Part shown: piece by piece, positions 6,158-8,592 of the stretch
Layout of the letters: each line of letters begins with the position of its first letter
Numbering within the stretch: position 1 is the first letter of the stretch
Assembly: GCA_005883445.1 (NCBI GenBank)
Contig: VAZL01000355.1
Coordinates: 1-8,592, forward strand
Source of the DNA: Alphaproteobacteria bacterium
GTDB taxonomy: Bacteria > Pseudomonadota > Alphaproteobacteria > Rhizobiales > Xanthobacteraceae
DNA: 8,592 bases
Direction of reading: 5' to 3'
Position numbers and translations under genes: made by a program
The notes under the pieces: model-generated
Seen by the model: only the letters and a program-made list of their open reading frames with translations
Database searches by the model: none
Told to the model about the DNA's origin: nothing

Positions 6158-6643
6158 ATGTCTTTCGTTCGCCTGAGCGCTGCCGGGCTCGCCGCGCTTT
6201 CGATCGCGGCCTGCGCGGGCACTCCCGAGACCGGCCAAGGACCGAAAGAGAATACGGGCACGCTCGTCGGCGCGGTTGCCGGCGGCCTGATCGGATCGCA
6301 GTTCGGCGGCGGAACCGGCGAGCGCATCGCAGCCGGTCTTGCTGGCGCGGCGCTTGGCGGTTTGATCGGCAATCGCATCGGCGCCGGCATGGACGACGAC
6401 GACAAGCGGCGCGCGTATGCCGCGCAGATGCAGGCACTCGAGGCCGGCAAGTCGGGTGTCGGCGTGGCGTGGAAGAATCCGGATTCCGGTCGCTATGGAT
6501 CGGTGGTTCCGGGTCCTGCCTATCAGTCCAACGGGCTGCAATGCCGACCTTACACCCACACCATCTATATCAACGGTCAGCCGCAGGTCGCCCGCGGCAA
6601 CGCTTGTCGCAATCCGGACGGAACCTGGACCGCGGTGGGGTGA
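6158..6643 (+). CDS. Glycine-zipper outer-membrane lipoprotein (17 kDa surface antigen-like)
   Basis: Small envelope lipoprotein of 161 residues. Residues 1-18 are a lipoprotein signal peptide with lipobox SIAAC and the lipidated Cys19. Residues about 34-78 are a glycine-zipper 2TM domain: two hydrophobic helices rich in GxxxG/AxxxG spacing (VGAVAGGLIGSQFGG and AAGLAGAALGGLIGNRIGAG), as in Rickettsia 17 kDa antigen and many alphaproteobacterial surface proteins. After a charged DDDDKRR segment, the C-terminal part (about 96-161) carries two cysteines (C129, C150) that could form a disulfide, and an NPDGTW motif near the end. The ATG has a GGGGG run about 8 nt upstream. The gene directly follows the two-component pair and could be a target of it, but that is guesswork. 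Exact role unknown: such proteins are structural or protective in the outer membrane. Confidence 0.9.
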   Translation: MSFVRLSAAGLAALSIAACAGTPETGQGPKENTGTLVGAVAGGLIGSQFGGGTGERIAAGLAGAALGGLIGNRIGAGMDDDDKRRAYAAQMQALEAGKSGVGVAWKNPDSGRYGSVVPGPAYQSNGLQCRPYTHTIYINGQPQVARGNACRNPDGTWTAVG

Positions 6644-7175
6644 CGGCAGCGCCATTCCGGCCGAAGCCAGCATAGGCCATGGGTTCACACTGACGCGCGC
6701 GAGTTTGATTGGGCTGCGCGCATTGGCGCCATCCTGCATGATGCAGGGCGAAGCTCTACGTCGCGAATCGCGCTGAAACCTCGAATTCCTGGACGCGGGA
6801 AATAACGCTGCGCCTGCGGGCTGTCGATCTGCGCCTCCCGCGTGGTTCCTCGCGCGCTCCTATGGCGCGAACACGACCTGCGCGCGGTGGCGGGTCTGAC
6901 ACCGGCGGGCGCGCTCACGATGGGCGCGACCTCAGCCGCGGCGTTGCCGCGACAACTCTCGCGCTTCGTTATCGCCGATTACGCCGGAGCATGCGGGGGC
7001 ACCTGGTTACGGCAAATTTACGGTCCCGCTTCCCCATGTCGCGGCCTCGACGGTCGTTCGCCGTTGCAGGGAGACCGCTCGCCGTGATGTAACCGCGCTG
7101 GGCGTGCCCCGATCCGCGACAGTCCTGTTTTCGCCGCGTCGCCAAGGCAATGTAAATTCAATCCGATGGATTGAT
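6644..7175. other. Gene-free spacer of about 530 bp before ccmI
   Basis: No open frame here looks like a protein: the short ones (for example 6842-7087 on the plus strand and 6685-6918 on the minus strand) have Arg-rich, low-complexity composition and lack Shine-Dalgarno support. Structure present: the interrupted palindrome CCTGCATgATGCAGG (6733-6747); CGCGAaTCGCG (6762-6772); an 8-bp stem ACGCGGGA/TCCCGCGT (6793-6800 and 6836-6843) with a 35-nt loop; and direct copies of CTGCGCCT 21 bp apart (6808-6815 and 6829-6836). The right part probably includes the ccmI promoter; a TGTAAA-like -10 near 7151 is too weak to claim. Confidence 0.5.
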
Positions 7176-8273
7176 ATGACGCTGTGGTTCGGACTTGCAC
7201 TGATGACGGCAGCGGCCATTTGGGCCGTGTTGTGGCCGCTTGCGCGCCGGGCGAGCCAATCGCGCTCGGGCAGCGATGTCGCGATCTATCGCGATCAGCT
7301 CGAGGAGATCGAACGCGACCGTGCGGCCGGCCTTATCGAGGACAACGAGGCCGTAAGCGCGCAAGTCGAGGTATCGCGCCGGCTCATCGCCGCAGCCGAT
7401 GCGCAAACGGCGTCGCCGACAAATGTGCCTTCGGCGACGTGGCGGCGCCGGGCAGTCGCCATCGCGGCGCTTGTCCTGCTGCCGTTCGGCGCAACGACAC
7501 TTTATCTCGCGCTCGGTTCGCCTTTGCTTCCGGACCATCCGCTCGCCCCACGTCTTGCCGCTGCCCGCGCCGATCAGTCGATCGATACTTTGATTGCAAA
7601 GGTGGAGACCCATCTTGAGAGCAATCCGGACGACGGACGCGGCTGGGAGGTGATCGCGCCGATCTATATCCGACTCGGGCGTTTCGATGACGCGGTGAGG
7701 GCGCGGCGCAATGCACTTCGGCTCAATGGCTCGTCGGCGGAGCGCGAGGCTGCGTTCGGCGAGGCGCTGGTGTTCGCCGCCAATGGGATCGTGACGGCGG
7801 AGGCTAAGGCTGCGTTCGAACGGGCGGTCGCGCTCGATGCGAACGGAGTGCAGGCGCGCTACTTTCTCGGGCTCGCAGCCGAGCAGGACGGCGATCGCAC
7901 GCAAGCCGCCGCGACGTGGCGCGCACTGATCGAGGCGGCTCCCCCCGATGCGCCATGGATCGACTTGCTGCGACGCGCGCTCGCCCGCGTCGACCGTGCC
8001 GCCGCGCCCGAGGATCCAGGCGCTGCTTCGGAGCTCGCGCCCGAGCAACGCCAGGCCATGATTCAAGGGATGGTCGAGCGGCTTTCCGAGCGGCTGCATC
8101 GCGACGGCGGCGATGTAGAGGGATGGCTGCGACTCGTTCGCTCCTATATGGTTCTCGGCCAACCCGACAAGGCGCGCGCGGCCGTCGTCGATGCGCGCCG
8201 TGCGCTCGCCGGCGATGCGGGCAAATTGCGGCGGCTCGACGATCAGCTCAAAGGACTTGGCCTCGAAGGCTAA
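7176..8273 (+). CDS. ccmI: Cytochrome c maturation protein CcmI (CycH-type)
   Basis: Membrane protein that chaperones apocytochrome c to the heme ligation complex in System I cytochrome c biogenesis; 365 residues, typical for alphaproteobacterial CcmI/CycH. Residues 1-22 form the first membrane helix (MTLWFGLALMTAAAIWAVL), followed by the conserved cytoplasmic motif YRDQLEEIERDRAAGLI (38-54, leucine-zipper-like loop). A second membrane helix follows at about 93-115. The periplasmic part has TPR-like repeats (about 134-260; for example GRGWEVIAPIYIRLGRFDDAV and ARYFLGLAAEQDGDRTQAA) and a conserved C-terminal repeat, VEGWLRLVRSYMVLGQPDKA. The start is ATG 7176, which directly opens the first helix; the Shine-Dalgarno is weak. 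The frame stays open further left to 7104, but that sequence is not membrane-like and is rejected. ccmE begins 18 nt after the stop. Confidence 0.95.
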   Translation: MTLWFGLALMTAAAIWAVLWPLARRASQSRSGSDVAIYRDQLEEIERDRAAGLIEDNEAVSAQVEVSRRLIAAADAQTASPTNVPSATWRRRAVAIAALVLLPFGATTLYLALGSPLLPDHPLAPRLAAARADQSIDTLIAKVETHLESNPDDGRGWEVIAPIYIRLGRFDDAVRARRNALRLNGSSAEREAAFGEALVFAANGIVTAEAKAAFERAVALDANGVQARYFLGLAAEQDGDRTQAAATWRALIEAAPPDAPWIDLLRRALARVDRAAAPEDPGAASELAPEQRQAMIQGMVERLSERLHRDGGDVEGWLRLVRSYMVLGQPDKARAAVVDARRALAGDAGKLRRLDDQLKGLGLEG

Positions 8274-8291
8274 GCGCCGGGAAATCGCGCG

Positions 8292-8592
8292 ATGACCCGC
8301 AAGCAACGACGCCTCTCCCTCATCGGTGCCGCGCTCGGCGTGATCGCGCTCGCGGTGGCTTTGGTGCTCGGCGCGCTCAAGGAGTCCATTGTCTTCTTCA
8401 ATTCGCCGACCGACGTGGTCGAAAAACACATCAAACCGGGGACGCGTATCCGCGTCGGCGGCCTCGTGAAGCAGGGCAGCGTTTGGCGCGGCGACAGCCT
8501 TGCCGTCCGTTTCGAGGTGACCGACGGCAAGCGTACGATCCCGGTCGCCTATCAGGGCTTGTTGCCGGATCTTTTCCGCGAAGGGCAGGGCG
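8292..8592 (+). CDS. ccmE: Cytochrome c maturation heme chaperone CcmE (N-terminal fragment)
   Basis: Periplasmic heme carrier that covalently binds heme and passes it to CcmF for attachment to apocytochromes. One hundred codons are visible before the right edge. The start is ATG 8292 with CGGGAAA about 8-13 nt upstream. Residues 1-8 are basic (TRKQRR), residues about 9-29 form the single membrane anchor, and then the OB-fold domain begins with VFFNSPTDV, RIRVGGLVKQGSV and VAYQGLLPDLFREGQG, all hallmarks of CcmE. The heme-binding histidine (around residue 125-130 in the family) lies beyond the window and cannot be checked. The short gap to ccmI indicates one operon, expected to continue with ccmF and ccmH. 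Confidence 0.95.
   Translation, partial: MTRKQRRLSLIGAALGVIALAVALVLGALKESIVFFNSPTDVVEKHIKPGTRIRVGGLVKQGSVWRGDSLAVRFEVTDGKRTIPVAYQGLLPDLFREGQG

Noticed and set aside
6842..7087. Plus-strand frames of 76-81 codons in the spacer before ccmI
   Set aside because: Two overlapping frames of equal quality, no ribosome binding site and no recognisable domain; most likely non-coding.
7128..7156. TTTTCG-17 nt-TGTAAA as a ccmI promoter
   Set aside because: Both halves are weak matches to the sigma-70 consensus, and similar matches occur by chance; position is plausible but not enough.
7158..8429. Long open frame (423 codons) on the minus strand opposite ccmI and ccmE
   Set aside because: Crosses two genes on the other strand, has no recognisable motifs and is biased in composition; antisense artefact.
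1..8592. CRISPR arrays, tRNA/rRNA genes, insertion sequences, integrases, toxin-antitoxin or phage genes
   Set aside because: None seen on reading both strands: no regularly spaced repeats, no transposase motifs and no inverted terminal repeats with target duplications.

Overview
The window is GC-rich (about two thirds G+C) and looks like the chromosome of an alphaproteobacterium. The rhizobial/Bradyrhizobium-like side of Hyphomicrobiales is most likely, judging by the Liv-type transporter proteins, the FeuP/PhoP-like two-component pair and a ccmI-ccmE cytochrome c maturation cluster. Identification rests on reading the proteins; no search was run.

Layout. Positions 1-3716 (minus strand) hold a branched-chain-amino-acid-type (HAAT) ABC importer operon, in transcription order livG, livF, substrate-binding protein, livH, livM (cut by the window edge). 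Positions 3717-3975 are a divergent intergenic region. Positions 3976-6013 (plus strand) encode an OmpR-family response regulator and its histidine kinase, overlapping by 11 nt. Positions 6158-6643 encode a glycine-zipper (17 kDa surface antigen-like) lipoprotein. Positions 6644-7175 are about 530 bp with no convincing gene. Positions 7176-8592 hold ccmI and the first 100 codons of ccmE, the start of a heme-handling operon that presumably continues past the window.

The importer would work as a unit: the periplasmic protein captures a ligand, LivH and LivM form the channel, and LivG and LivF hydrolyse ATP. As written, however, the operon carries two lesions. LivF lacks the whole Walker A/P-loop segment (an in-frame gap of about 28-30 residues near 2821/2822). 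The substrate-binding gene runs directly into livH near 1031-1039 with neither its own expected stop codon nor a normal livH start. The other genes look full length. These two junctions are the most informative observations here. They could be real operon decay, a biological curiosity, or assembly errors. I did not find a convincing new defence, mobile or RNA system.
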